Shown: positions 12,387-25,215 of the stretch, piece by piece
Layout: the number at the start of each line of letters is the position of its first letter
How positions within the stretch are numbered: the stretch's first letter is position 1
Source of the DNA: Rotaria sordida
Taxonomy: Eukaryota > Rotifera > Eurotatoria > Philodinida > Philodinidae
Assembly: GCA_905250125.1 (NCBI GenBank)
Contig: CAJNOL010000458.1
Span: 1-64,000, forward strand
Direction: 5' to 3'
Length of the DNA: 64,000 bases
The notes under the pieces: generated by a model
Told to the model about the DNA's origin: nothing
The model's input: only the letters and a program-made list of their open reading frames with translations
Databases searched by the model: none
Translations under genes and position numbers: made by a program

Positions 12387-15300
12387 AATACATCAAATTT
12401 CGATGGAAGCTATGTTTTCAATATTTAACAGTAATAATCATAAACTATACTCTATGGCTAGTCGTAACATCGAATGATTTTCTCTACAAGTGATGACATT
12501 TTAATCAACAACAATTTTGAAATTCTAGCCAATTGATTCAAAGTTGCACTTTTCTGCTTGTAGTTTTCTACGTAGTGCCATCAAATAAATGTGCTCACAT
12601 AGCTTTTTCAATGATAAAATACTTTCATGACGAGATGTGATATTTTAACTTCAAAGATCAAGTTAAAGTGATGCATTAAACTTTAAAAGTTAAGGTTCTT
12701 TCTCAAAGAAGTCACTTTTCGTCAGAATGATCAAAATTAAGATAAATTCATGGAAAAATTGCTCGTGATCTGATCTTCTATAGACGACAAAAATTTTTTC
12801 TCGGCATCTCGTTTTTTTCAAACATTTTTGAAGATTTCCGTCATCCCCTATTTGAAAAATAAACCGTTTTCGCAAAAAACCAAAAATATTTGTCGTTTTT
12901 TTTCGGTCTGTACATTTTGAAATTGTATCTCCAGTGTTATTCTATCACAGTACGAGATAAAGTCAAATATTTTTCTTTGTTTGGAAGTTCGTGTTTACGG
13001 CTCGCGACTTTCGTGGCTCTTTTTTAAAAAAAAGGCTTGAACAAAGAAAACATGTTATTACTTTTCCTCAAAATTTCGCTATTTCCATAGAATTTTGTAT
13101 TTTTCTCAGGATCATGACGTGACACATCAATAAAAAAGTAAGAAAAAGAAGAAAATCGAAAACGGGGCAACGACAGTCGCTAGCCCCATGTGTCTTCTTA
13201 AAATGAGAAAATAAAATCGGCTTTATGTCTTAAGGTAGTTAAATGCACTTGGAGATGCGGAATGCATCAAAATTACTACTAAAATTGACCTAGCTTCCGC
13301 TAAGAAAAAGATATAAAGCTGAAAATTTTTTTGTATGTGTAACTATCTACTCCCAATATATGCACAAAGTTTCAGTTCAATAGTGTGTTCTGGGTTGGAG
13401 ATCCTATTTTGAGGGGGAGGCCTTAAAGTTAAGTTAACAATGTTTAGCGCGTCCTCAATAGTCATTCACGATTTCTACCTTAGCCTTATTTTATGTCTTA
13501 AAACAATCATTCCTACGACAAACAAGAACTCAAATTGAAGAATGGCGCCACTAGGATACTCACAATTACATGAATGATCCTTTTTCTTAACTTAAAATTA
13601 AGTGAAGGATTGTTATATAGCCCTTACTATTAAAACAGCAATCAGCACTCACCATGTAATTGGTAAGTTTCAGTCTTCTATTTAGAACTTAATTCACTTG
13701 AAATTTCATAATTAAGTGGTTGAGTACTTATTGTGAGGCAAATAGCATTTAACTTCAAAATTGTCACCATAGAAACGTTTTTTCTAGAAATAATGATTTT
13801 TTCTTATAAAGCTTGGTCTGTCCCAGTATAGCTTTATCATGATGTAGTCTTTGCCAGCTGAGAGAATATCATGAGAAGATCCGATGGATTGAGACAAAGC
13901 CATGCAGAACCATAATTGAAAAAGAGATAAACTTTTGGTGAAATTTGATTGGCTAAGACGTGATTTCTCTTAGTCAATCAGATTTCCAGATGGGGTTTCT
14001 CTTACCTAAACAGAATTTAGCATGACTTTGCTTTAGCTAACTAATAGAGAACTGTGATGAACGATGATTTGCTGAGAGGAAGTCTTACTGAATTCAAATG
14101 TTCTATTTTCGTGAAATACAATCTCCCCGACAAGATCGTCAAAGTCACAAACTTTCCGGTGTGCATTATCTGGTAACGTAACGAGAACTTTCCTCCTTGA
14201 TGTGGGTCGACAATTTCATTTTACAATTTGATGAAGTCGATGCTGCAAATTCAAGTGACTCATGAGACAAACCTATTCACATTCAATTGATTGAACAATC
14301 ATCCAAAGAGACACTTTCCTTCAACTTTGTTCAGTGTTCATAATTGGTTAGTGTCCTTTAGCTTTTTTCATGTGACAAAGGATCGATGGGTGGATGTGAG
14401 TGAAGAGAAGATCCACATTCTTAAACCTTAGTTATTGACTGACTCTTTTATAGTCTCTATTTGTCTTTTCTTTTCTACAATTTGTGGGTGTGGATTGATG
14501 AGTGGATGGAAACTATTCTATCACCATCATCCACACCTATCTGCTCGTCCATACAACAATGAAAAGATAGCATACATAAGAATAATGTATAAATACATAT
14601 GATGTATAGTCTAATTATGACTGCATTGCATGTACATTCCAACTTTCAAAAACTTTTTCGTAAGACCTGGCATCTATTGTGCGCTTTTGATTCTTAGTAG
14701 AATAGAATGACATTTCAACAAAAAGGTTACTATACACATAACACATTCGATCATCGAAAAACTTTGCTTCTTCACACAGTTCGTTAGATATGAATTGTTT
14801 ATTGAATCGATCTGAAAAATTGGTTCATATTCTCGATTTTTATGTCGAACAAAGTAAACCACAAATTTCAGCTTTGTGACAATGTATTAATAATCTGTTG
14901 GATGTACTCGTCACTGAGCTGGTACACTGTTGCCTTATCTTTTGATGCACAGCGACCAATATTGGAGACTTTTACTTCAGGATAGACAAGCTGTGACGTT
15001 TGCTTCACAGGATCAAAATCGATCAGTTGTAAATGACGAAAGCCTGATTGACGTAATTTATTCCATCGTTTGTATGCCTATTGTTTTTTTTAATTATAAT
15101 AAAATGAATTTTAAGTAGAATCGAAACAATTATCAATACCACACAATGATGAGTATGATCCTGATCAGGAAACCAATGGACGACGATATGAATGTTGAAT
15201 TGTGTTAAAATGTTTTCAAAGTCCTATATTGAATACGAGATACTCATTCAAACAGATCATTCACGATTCTCTACTGTTCAATTCTCACATGCCATAGGCA

Positions 15301-15990
15301 CACATGCAAAAAGAAACCAATGACAGATTGTCTTCATACCGTTAACACATTACAAAAAAATCATTTTAGAAATTTTCTACTAATGAGAAAAAAATAATGA
15401 ATAATGTTAATGCAAGAACGATTTCTATTGCTTTAACACATTAATAAATGAAGTTTCTTTCTGTGTTTTCATATGATGGGTTGTTTATAACCGATCAAAC
15501 GTCGTAATAAATTGTTTCGCATACATTTTTAATTGTTCTAGTCAAGCTTGCTTTGGTTAAAAAAGGTATACTTTGTAGCTAATTTGAAGATGAAGAAATC
15601 GCAAAATAGGTCTAATTAAATTTCCGTGCAATTTAGTGATTCGTTTGAACCGTAGTGAAGTGAACAGGATTTACAGAACCTTTACAGTAAATATATGATT
15701 TTTTGAAAGGACTATGCAGAACCTAAATCTGGATAGTAACTCGACTCTTTGATGATACTGCCTCGAAATTGAGCGAAAAGAACATTCTATGTATTCCATT
15801 CTGTTATGTATTCTGTTAGTGAAACAATTCAAGTGTAAACTGCATATCATTTTTCTTCATTTCGTTGTCAGTTTACCTCTTATATATATTGTACAGAATA
15901 TAATAGACTGAAATTTTACCATTAAAAAGATTTGATTGACTCATACGTCTTTGCGAATATAGTGTTCAAAATAATAGATCTTTCACTAAT
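12387..15990. other. Intergenic region, no gene recognised
   Basis: About 3.6 kb without a convincing exon. It holds a 45-nt hairpin at 13941-13985 (AAATTTGATTGGCTAAGA facing TCTTAGTCAATCAGATTT) and stretches with more balanced base composition than the gene-dense part, suggesting old transposon debris. Confidence 0.45.
13941..13985. repeat. Short hairpin
   Basis: 18-nt arms AAATTTGATTGGCTAAGA and TCTTAGTCAATCAGATTT (two mismatches) flank a 9-nt loop. No coding context. It may be the remains of an inverted-repeat element. Confidence 0.5.
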
Positions 15991-16030
15991 ATTACGTATA
16001 ATTCATTCGATTGGATCGAGAGTATCTTAC

Positions 16031-16738
16031 CCCGACTTTTGATTCGCCAAAGTCACCTATTACAGAGTTTGTGAAAACGAGATTGCGATCACGAAACCAT
16101 AAAGGATATCGATTGATAGTGCGTACTATAGTAGCTGATCCTCCTGCTATTTGGTCAACAATCACATAGATGAGAGAAGAGTGTGACTGACATACCGCAT
16201 GTAGCAATTACATTGACAGGTTTTCTAATGTGAAAACTCGACAGAATAGCAACGACAATCTCTGGTGCATGTCGTTTCCAGCTCGCTTGATTTAAATCAC
16301 GGCCACTCGATTGACCGAAACCTGGTAAATCAACAAGAATCACTGAATATAGACCTCGATTGCACAACGGTTCGGTCATTTTTGTCCAACTACAATAAAT
16401 TATGTTGCTCATAGTGGAAGTAAAAGTAAGAAAAACTCACGTTGTCCAATTCTCAGTTTCATCGAAGCCATGAAGAATCAGAACGAACTGTCGATTGTCA
16501 CTATTCAAAGTCATTCGTAATCCAGATATCTCAACAGAATAACTCGATACAAACCTAAGAACATAATTGCCATTGATTTGGTATGAATCCTCATCGATTT
16601 TGATCGAAATCACTGTACTATGCACATTTGTGAGCAGCCATTCTCATTCGGCATCACTTTCAAAAACGATTCGAGAACCAAATAGCTCCTTGGCTTGTGA
16701 CGAGAGTATTTCCCGATCATGCCGTTCGAATATAACAT
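16031..16738 (-). pseudogene. Alpha/beta-hydrolase fold gene, broken or incomplete
   Basis: Minus-strand exons: 16441 up to about 16738, 16196-16389, 16031-16147, joined in phase by GT...AG introns. The joined frame reads FVLILHGFDETENWTTW (oxyanion-loop HGF), YSVILVDLPGFGQS (strand 4 region) and VNVIATCAGGSATIV at the nucleophile elbow. The usual Gly-x-Ser-x-Gly is replaced by T-C-A-G-G, so Cys sits where Ser normally is. Upstream, the frame continues (SSQAKELFGSRIVFESDAE) but hits a TGA at about 16646-16648 that is flanked by coding-like sequence on both sides (then EWLLTNVHST), which suggests a Trp-to-stop change. No C-terminal exon with the catalytic His was found downstream of 16031. Substrate unknown. 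It could be a live gene with a different start (Met at 16625), but the missing 3' end favours a remnant. Confidence 0.6.
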
Positions 16739-16906
16739 TTTTTACTTAAAATTAAAAAAAAATGACGAACTATTCAAAATTATTCCGACGAACCACCTAG
16801 GAATCAATCGATTCTTGCTCTATCAATTCAAATTCCTGAAATCGATCGGTAAAGAAATCGAATTGATCGAAATTTGAACTAATACATCTCTAAATGATAG
16901 ACTCAC

Positions 16907-17018
16907 ATTGTGTTCGAGGCGATACATTGCATGGATCTGAGCAAGCAAAGTTTTGCAGCTCGAGTTGTATTTGCGAAGAAGTTCGTAATGGAGAAAAACT
17001 ATGGACTTGCCGTTTTTT
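16907..17018 (-). pseudogene. Possible upstream exon of the hydrolase remnant
   Basis: A minus-strand frame reads KNGKSIVFLHYELLRKY, then SCKTLLAQIHAMYRLEHN, and ends at a good donor (AAT|GTGAGT). It has helical, non-random composition. A following short exon candidate ends in a stop after about 12 codons, so it does not join cleanly to the hydrolase frame. It may be a separate decayed exon. Confidence 0.3.
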
Positions 17019-17169
17019 CACTTCTTCAGTAGTTGTTCGCTTTGTTCCAATCATCGTTCTTTTGCTGACAGTTGTTGATAACGAGTGTATAAACTTATTT
17101 GTAGTTGATACTTTTATGGCAAGAAAAATTCAGTATATATACATATATAATATTTTCATTTTTATTTGA

Positions 17170-19523
17170 TTCTGAATCATCGTTTTCACTCCTAATCTCA
17201 TCGTTTTATTTGTCGACACATAAGTAACTATGTGCATACCACTTGATAATATGTTGTTGTATCTATTGAAAAGATGACGCATGTATAAAACTTTAATTTG
17301 TTCAATAATATTTTTATGCTGGTAAAAATGAGTCATCTAGATGTGTTTATTTGATTTGTCGTCATGACTTTTGTAATTTCACGTCACTCGTTCAAAATCT
17401 TGTTGATATGTGTACATACTGACGCATGGTCGAGATGAGTGAAATAGTAGTCAATTACACTTGCTACGTTCGTTCTTACCTGAATCATTCTTTCGTTCTG
17501 TTGTTGATGTAAGTTGTCAGCTTTAGCGAAAACTTATTCGTCCTCTTTTCGACATATCTTGTTCTGAAAAATTGTGCATAACAGTATGAAAAGTATTACT
17601 AGTAGTGAATAAGCATGACTAAGAATAACAACAAATGACAACGCATAGCAACCAACCAAACATTATTGATTGATCGTAGCAGTCTAAATGAGTTACAATA
17701 ATAGTTTGAAATTATTTTAACTGTACACTGAAAACCGATTTTTAAGAGACATGGCCAAAATTAAACATATAAGAAGTGTGTCTTAATATCTACTGAAATT
17801 TTATGATAATTCAATTTATTGAGAGAAGGTTCACAGCCAATCTACCAATAGAAGTATCTGGAGTGCAATTTCACTCATTTGCTCAAATAGTTAACGCAGA
17901 TATCCTTTGCTATACAATCGCCAATGTTAATCCACAATATTTTCCTAAGCATACCAGTCACATTCGAAAGCACAGATCATTCACCCTGCTATGTTTGATG
18001 ATATTAATTGTTTCCTAGAAATGATTCCCTTATAAAGCTAGTATGGATGAATACAAGTCATCGTTGAATATATTTTTCAAAAGCTCGACTTATAGCATTA
18101 CCTTTTCACACGGTATGAATCAGAGATGTGCATCACACCTAAAAACAGGTAGGAGAATGCGTATGACGACGGTCGTCGTCAGATGGTGGTCGAAGTGGTT
18201 AACACTCTAAAGTCTTTTCGATTAGCAGTACGACTGCTCCATGTCCTACTTACTTGATGGGCGCATAGCAGTCGCACATAACGGTAACTGCAGAAATTTT
18301 TTCGCCAGTATTTGATTCATATTTATTGCGTGATAATATTTCTTCAAAAATAGCGTTGGATTTATTGACACTTACGTATGAACAACAACATAAACTGGAA
18401 ATATCACGAAAGAATATTTAATTAGGCAAGATATAACCAAACCCATACAATACAAACTTATGTAGTACTCATCTTCACCTGAACTTATATTCCACTTCAA
18501 TTCGCACAAACTGGAGTTTGAAGTGAATTTAAATATTATTCTGATCAAAATTAAACTCATCGAATTTTGAGTTAGGTCGATTTATTATCCGGATAACCTT
18601 TAATCGATATTTATAATGATTTAATTTATGAATTTAATAAATGAATATCAAAATAAGATGATAAAACTAACATTATTTTGTATGAAATGAATCTGTTTTA
18701 CGTGATTGGAATACTTCCAGCGATGAAAACAAAATTTGTTTTTTCATTATATCTGATTTGATAGAGCTTGTTGCGCTGATCACGAATATCATATTATTAG
18801 AAAGACTCGATCGAGTAATAAGAAAGTTATCAAGGACTTTCCCTATTGGGATGCTATAGAATTTTGAGTAAGAAATCATGTCATTTTTGAATCACACGCC
18901 GTTCTAAAACGCTCTTTGAAATGTTCAAGTGACTTCAGTATAACTCAACTTTTTGCTCTCTATTTAGAGCTGGAAAGTGTTTCAGGAATAGTACTGTCAT
19001 TTTTTCGATAATAGCATCTTACGGGACCCGATGTTGTATTACATATAAGAGTTTCTCTAAAGTTCATACAGCGTAGTCTCATAAGAGAACTTCCATCCAC
19101 TTCGAAACTTCTATCGTATAAAAAAATATGTTCGTTCTTTTTTATGGGTTGATTTTTAAAAGTAAAATAAGTGAACCAAATATCTCACAGTCTCTCATAA
19201 CACATATCGAAAGATCGAAAAGTACCAAATTCACATAAAAAGACTGCCTGTTTATATTTCTGTTAACACAAAATATCATTGATAATTATTAGATAATATT
19301 TGTTTTCAAGGGAAGTATTACATTGATATGTTTGAGAAGAAACATGTTTCGACTGCACATATAGAGGCTTAGTAGGATAGATAAAGAACGACAAAGAGTT
19401 ATATGTGAACATCGTTCTGGTCATTGTAACTGGAATTCTTTTTTTTTCAACAACACGTGGTCGACTCTTTCTCTTCCTGTTTCTTAGCCGAATCGTATCG
19501 AAATAAAAATTACTTTTGAATAT
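17170..19523. other. Intergenic region, no gene recognised
   Basis: Only short open frames are present. A minus-strand frame at 18372-18560 has hydrophobic stretches and one at 18673-18879 looks mildly coding, but neither has splice partners or a recognisable family. Confidence 0.4.
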
Positions 19524-20640
19524 ATGATCGTTGGTTACAAGGAGAATTTATACATTATGGTTGATACTACTTCGTTTCTGATCCGAGTCTCAGAAAAGGC
19601 AACCGCGCGTCATTGTCACTCTTGTTCCAGTCAATTTCGTGGTGATCGTTGTAAACATATAGATTGCAGTTTAATTGTATCTAATATATGCTATTGTCAA
19701 TACTCAGATACTGTTTGTTCACAACCCACTTTAGACGAATCAGAAGAAATTGATAATACTTACAACATACATGCCGATATTATTACTTATTATGAGCCAC
19801 AAATTAGCCATTATTGTGATTCTGAAGTTCAAACCGAGTTTACTTTTTCAATAAATATACCATGTTCATCATAGTGATCGATTCATTCAAACGTTCAATA
19901 TTCGACGTTGATCGATTTCATGTGCCCTTTATTTCTACCGTTTCATTGATGGCCAAATCCCACTCGAAAATGTTCCGTGTGCGATATTTGCTTCTCCAGC
20001 ACCTCAATTGAAATTCTTGAATGCGCTTGTATTTACATTTTTCTTAATGAAGAGCTATTTATTCCATCTGATTGTCGAATTTACGAGACGCATCTCGTCG
20101 AAAATTTTTGTGAAAGTCATCAATGACCACCAGTGTTGTTTAACATTATCCTGATTAAATGCAAAATAAAAATTGTAGATTAACTGATGAAAATTCAAGA
20201 AAAATAAACAATGAGTTAAATATACTTAGTTTGAAAAATAATGAACAAATTAAACAACCTCTTATGAATATTAGTAACTCATATGGTTTCACAACCAATG
20301 AATATCACATATGAACAGTACTGTATCGTGAGCAATTTGACAAATTATGTTCTGTCATTCCAACATCTGTTATTTATACCACAAAGTTACGTTCGTCACA
20401 ACAAACAATCAAATCCTTATTGACAAAACTGCGGTAAGTACTAATTCATTAAACGCTAGCTATGTTATTTGCTCTTTCTGATCTAGAATCGGTCACTTGT
20501 GTTTTTTAAGTGTTACTTCGGCTTTAATAAAATATTTCGTGCCACGGAATCTTGAATTACAGCACAACAGTCGTGAGAAAATGATGAAAGAGCGCACAAG
20601 ACCTCTTGCAAAAGCAGTTTTAGCCGATAATCAGAACAAG

Positions 20641-21556
20641 GTTTGTACCTCTAGGTTTTTGTATGTAAATCACAACTGCATTATTATGACGAATGTCATG
20701 GCCGATGGCCATGATATATGTTCTAGATGAGCTTCTAGACACTCTCCATTGCATTCTTTGCTTCTTTTTCTTCTCTTCTCTGGTATTCTTTTTTCCTCCT
20801 CCTCTTCTCTGCCTCTCTTCACATGAGTAACTCTCTGAGTAGGAGAGCATGGTTGGCATGTTATACATGAGAGGAGGATATATATTTTTGTTTTTTTTTC
20901 ATTGTTGGGTGTGATTTTTTTTGTGTATATTTTTTGATATAAAGAAATGATGATATGTCTTGAAGGAGAAGAGAGCTCGTTCATTTATTTATCAACGAAC
21001 GAGAATATTTAGTAACTAAAACCTTGAAATTCTATTAGTTGATGGTGATAACATGATTAATCTGAAAAGTAAAGGCTAAATTTTCAGCTCTTTGTCTTAT
21101 TTCGCTCATAAATCTTGGACATCTTAAAAGTCATATCGATCGAGAAAGACTTTTCTAATTTGATTGTATTTATCTGATTTTAATTATATATATCAAAGTA
21201 ATAATTCTTTTTTTCAAGAGATGACAATAACTAGCTGTCATGAAATGGGGTTGAAATCTCTCAATAATTCACTCATAATGGAAAGCTTAAGTCTGATGTA
21301 GAATAAAACTCTTCTTTGTAGAATTACGGGCTTTTTGGTTAACATGATGATTTTAATATTTGTATTTATATATATTTGGAAAAATTTTTATACTAACCAT
21401 ACAATTTACCAAAGAGAAACATAAAATTCGTTTTTTTTTTCGAAGAATTAATAGATCATCATCAACTAATGTCATTTCATGCTAATGAATTTTATCATCT
21501 GTTTTCTAAATCTTCACATACTTTTTTAATTTTTCTAAATAATGAATCTATTTAAG
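20641..21556. other. Long non-coding gap inside the transposase relic
   Basis: Between the exon ending near 20640 and the acceptor TTTAAG at 21556 lies about 900 bp without coding for the transposase. It contains a CT-rich stretch (about 20760-20820) that yields only spurious frames. It is either an intron enlarged by insertion or the scar of another element. Confidence 0.45.
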
Positions 21557-22199
21557 GTGATATCAGTATTAGATGGAACCTATGTCTATGTCCAAAAAAG
21601 TAATAATAACAATCAAACACAACAGCGTTCTTCCAGCTTACATAAAAAGGACTCTCTCGTTAAAATGATGATAGCGGTCAAATCTAACGGTAAGACATTT
21701 GGATTCTAATACTATTTTATCCAAAAGAAGAGCTGTCATATATTGTGTAATGGATTTTTAGCCCTTCATCATTCTTTCTTTTGTCAAAGAAATCCAACGA
21801 AAGAGTTTCTCAATCCAGTTTCTTATTTATGTGATTATTTAAAAAGTATTAATACCAAGATAAATAAGCAAGGACATAATAACCAAAAAAATAATAGTAT
21901 TTCGGCTTTTTAAGTAGCTCCGTGAGAAAAAAAGTCCAATTTTTATTCTGGAAAAGAAATGAACGAGAGAGAGTAATACTAGTTTCCTATTTATAGTTTG
22001 TGAACTGCATGTAATCTTGTATTGATGTCGTAAGATTATTACTACACAGTACATGAATGCCTTCTAATGTTAGTTTTCTTTTTGAAAAATAATATTTGGT
22101 TGAGATATAATGTTTGAATGATCTAGGTGATATTGTTTCGGCTTTTGGTCCTTACTATGCTGATGTTAAAAATAATGAGCTTGAAATTATCAAGAATAT

Positions 22200-23035
22200 T
22201 ATTATTGATAAAAAAAGTGGTGCATATGATAGAGAACGTTATTTTTTATTGGACGTTAAATCAACGATTGAAGAATTTTGATGTGGCGAATCTATTAGTT
22301 TTGATCATCAGATGTATAAGTCACCTAAGGCTTGGCTTATTGATTTAATTAAAGAGGACAATTGTCCCTTTTTATACAATATACTTGTATGTGAATCAAG
22401 TCTTTATGCTCGTGCTTGGCATCATGCGCGGACTGTTTATCATGTTCCGTGTCAAATAGATTGTGCTGATCATTTAATTCTTAGTAGTGGACAACATGCA
22501 TGATTTGTTGTTCGTATCATTGAAGATTATGTTCAACAGCTTCGTAAAAAGTATGAACGTGAATGTTTGATGCATGAACCAAATCATCGATGTAATGTGG
22601 CTAATAATATTATGTCTATTATTAGTGGTTTACGTAATTTATGCGTGGAAGGTTCTCCTGGTTTAGGTAAGACATAGCTAATATATTATTACTTGAAAGG
22701 ATAGAAGGTCAGGAAAAGGGAAGAACCATCACCATTTTTGTTCGACACTTTAAGTGAGGATGACGAGTGGATTTGGGTTGACTATTTCGTGTTATCCAGA
22801 TATATTTGTCATTTAAGTACTCTGCTAGCTTTGATGGATCATAAGCCAGTTAGTATGTCATGGAAAGTTGTAGACGATCGAACTTTAAAATGATAAAGAG
22901 TAATTTTATTTTTACGTAGAACTGTCCTATACCTGAAGAATATAAAATGTTTGTTAGACGTGTTAAGCATAGATATGTACACCATTCAATGGTTTATATA
23001 TGATGGTTATATTTCTGATTATATACTTGTAGTTA
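22200..23035 (+). pseudogene. Foreign coding fragment inserted in the transposase relic
   Basis: In one continuous frame, interrupted by TGA at 22279-22281 and 22501-22503, are DHQMYKSPKAWLIDLIKEDN, CESSLYARAWHHARTVYHVP, RIIEDYVQQLRKKYEREC and NIMSIISGLRNLCVEG, then SPGLG. Reading on would give GSPGLGKT, a Walker A pattern, but the same bases (GGTAAGAC) form a splice donor. After a possible 50-bp intron comes QEKGRTITIFVRHFK. No part matches the DDE family, and its position between the first and second Asp shows it is an insertion or a chimeric exon. It could derive from a P-loop NTPase gene; this is not established. Confidence 0.4.
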
Positions 23036-23994
23036 GGACCAGCTAATGTACTCATTGTGGATTATGAATATCATGACTGCCTACTTCTGATCACGTATAT
23101 GCCAAGTTTTCTTCGTAAAAATCAAAAGCAATTTTCACCGGAAGAAGCCAATGATATTAAGAATGAAACAAAAGTTCGTTGTGTAGTAGATGTTGTCAAT
23201 GAACGACTGAAACGATGGCGTTTTTTTATTAACAAAGTGATGCTTCATACCTTAATACTTATTGTTGGTGATTATTTCTCAATCGTGTGTTCTTTTAACA
23301 ATCGATTTTCACACCCTGTATGTAAGTGATAGAAGTAATGATGATCAACTTGCAAACACTTTTTTAATTTACTTACAGAAAAAATGGAGTTTGAAAATAC
23401 GTTAAACATATGAAAGATTGTAGTGCGAAAAAACTTAAAGTGAAGACGACTGCGAAGAAAAAAATTATTGTTTGGATTCGAATTCGAACGCGGCATGCCA
23501 ATTCAATTCAGTACGATGCCTGATTAAAATATTATAGCAACGAAATACTTGACTGATACTGTACGTGTAAGCTTGGAGCCAGCGTTGCAGGTTCTAATAA
23601 ATCTTTAAAACTAACTAAACAAATGATTAAATATCGTTTCACTAAAAACAAACTTTTTTTTCTATCATTTTATTTTCTCGAAGTTATAGTGTATACTGAA
23701 TTTTTTATACTGTACATACAATTATTAACTGATCTAAGTACAACTTCTTCATATCATGATATTAATATGTTTTCTTTGTATCGATTTCTCTAATTACTTA
23801 TCTAAACTTTCTCGAATAATTACGAATGATATTTTGCGTGAAAAAAACAGACAAAACAGCAGTCTTTTGATGTGATTTCATTATTTTTTTATCTTTCCAT
23901 AAATGTATTGTGAGAAACTATGAAATACTTGGTTCACTTATCTTGCTTTTAAAAATGCTTTCATAAGAAAGATCATACAAAGTTGTGCATAAAC

Positions 23995-25215
23995 CCCCCG
24001 ACACATTATAAGACTCCCTATAATACAAGATGCCTCTCAATAGAAGATCCCCCTTCGATAAACGAAGCAAAAGACATATTAGAAGACTCCCTCACAAAAT
24101 CGATTTTTTTGAAATAATTCCTAGAACCTAGTGGCATATTTTAGAATTTAAGTCCATAATGATGTCTAAGTTCAGTATCAACAATATTTTACTTTCGTGA
24201 TGATAACGATCTGTCAGTTCCAAGTTTAAAAAATCGTGAGAAACAGCTAATAGGAAACAACTGTTTACAAAGTAATATGCTTTTTCTTGAAAGCATTTTT
24301 TGGAATCATTTTAGTCCTTCTTTGCAGCTTATTCTGGGAAAATTCATTAATTTCTATATGCAGAAAAACCTGTCTATGACCGTACGATCTAGTGAACCTA
24401 GTCCACACTCGCGGATGTAGCACATAAAGGGATCTTTGTAAAATAGTACCATATTTGATAAAATTTCGTTTTGTATTAATTGAAAAGCTTGTTCGTCTGT
24501 AAATTTCTTCTAGAGGTTCAGAAATGTCTTTATTCCAAAACAGATTTTTATAGTTGAAGAAAACCTAACTTCACATATACACTTCGAAGTTTGTTCGGTG
24601 AGCACTTATGAGTCTGAGAACGAATTTCTTTTTTCAATACGACCCAAAGTCACTTTTCGAAACAAACATAAAAGAGAACGCAGAATGTGTATTTAACTGC
24701 TGTTTTTCTACAAACTGTTTCTTCAGAAAACAATCATAGTCATCGAAGTTAACTTATGACCAATAATTATGTTAGTGGTAGATTTCACTGGAACTAATTT
24801 CATCTGTACTAATCAAACCTCAACATAAACAGTTGCCTTAAGTAAGTTTGACAAAAAGAAGGTCATTTTCTTTTTCAAGTTATTTAGTTATTTAGAAGGT
24901 AAAATGTTGCCAGTGACAATAGAATTCTTTAGAAAAAAAGAATTTTATTGAACATTGTACCAAGATGTTAGAAAGTATTGCCTGTACTGTTCTTACAACA
25001 CTTCTTACTAACGATAACCTTCTTCCTTATCATAGGGTAACATATGATTCTTTCTCATTCTACTCACGAGGAATAAATAAAATAAACTCGTTTACTAACG
25101 GTGTATTGAACAAAAATTGACTAGAACTAAAATTTGTTGACGATACTGTCAAAAAATAGCTTTTTCTAAGGGATATATTAGAAGACCCCGAGTCTTCTAA
25201 TGTGTCGAGGGCTTT
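23995..25215. mobile_element. Possible non-autonomous DNA element with terminal inverted repeats
   Basis: CCCCCCGACACATTATAAGACTCCC at about 23995-24019 is matched by the reverse complement of 25188-25215 (CCTCGACACATTAGAAGACTCGGGG). A related internal copy (ATTAGAAGACTCCCTC) lies at about 24078-24094. The 1.15 kb between has no recognisable coding. The layout suggests a MITE-like or deleted element; boundaries are approximate. Confidence 0.45.

Larger units (their letters stand above)
19524..23337 (+). pseudogene. Decayed DDE transposase (DDE_Tnp_4/HARBI-like, zinc-finger N-terminus)
   Basis: Pieces in order: a Cys-rich N-terminal frame 19524-19874 (HCHSCSSQF...), then in the same frame past three stops CSVCDICFSS and IPSDCRIYETHLVENF (19971-20125), a zinc-finger-like region. 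Next a helical region (TSVIYTTKLRSSQQTIKSLL, about 20360-20430) and LIKYFVPRNLELQHNSREKM (20525-20590). The DDE core follows: VLDGTYVYVQKSNNNNQTQQ (first Asp codon 21572-21574), GDIVSAFGPYYADVKNNE (22127-22180), VLIVDYEYHD (second Asp 23060-23062), MPSFLRKNQKQFSPEEAND and VVNERLKRWRFF (Glu 23201-23203). The usual D-R-G-F-R-D is degenerate (DYEYHD). Several stops and a block of about 850 bp inserted between the first and second Asp show that it is dead. A cut-and-paste DNA transposon relic. Confidence 0.8.

Noticed and set aside
18185-18260. tRNA-like A-box (TGGTCGAAGTGG) as a second tRNA or SINE
   Set aside because: No B box and no acceptor stem can be formed downstream.
22279-22503. In-frame TGA codons in the inserted fragment (and at about 16646) as a sign of a changed genetic code or selenocysteine
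   Set aside because: Conserved genes in the window use TGA as a stop (metaxin at 40357-40359) and encode Trp with TGG; the TGAs occur only in decayed loci.
22665-22680. GSPGLGKT Walker A motif as proof of an NTPase
   Set aside because: The GGTAAG that encodes GK is also a good splice donor, and the frame stops soon after, so the motif may be accidental.
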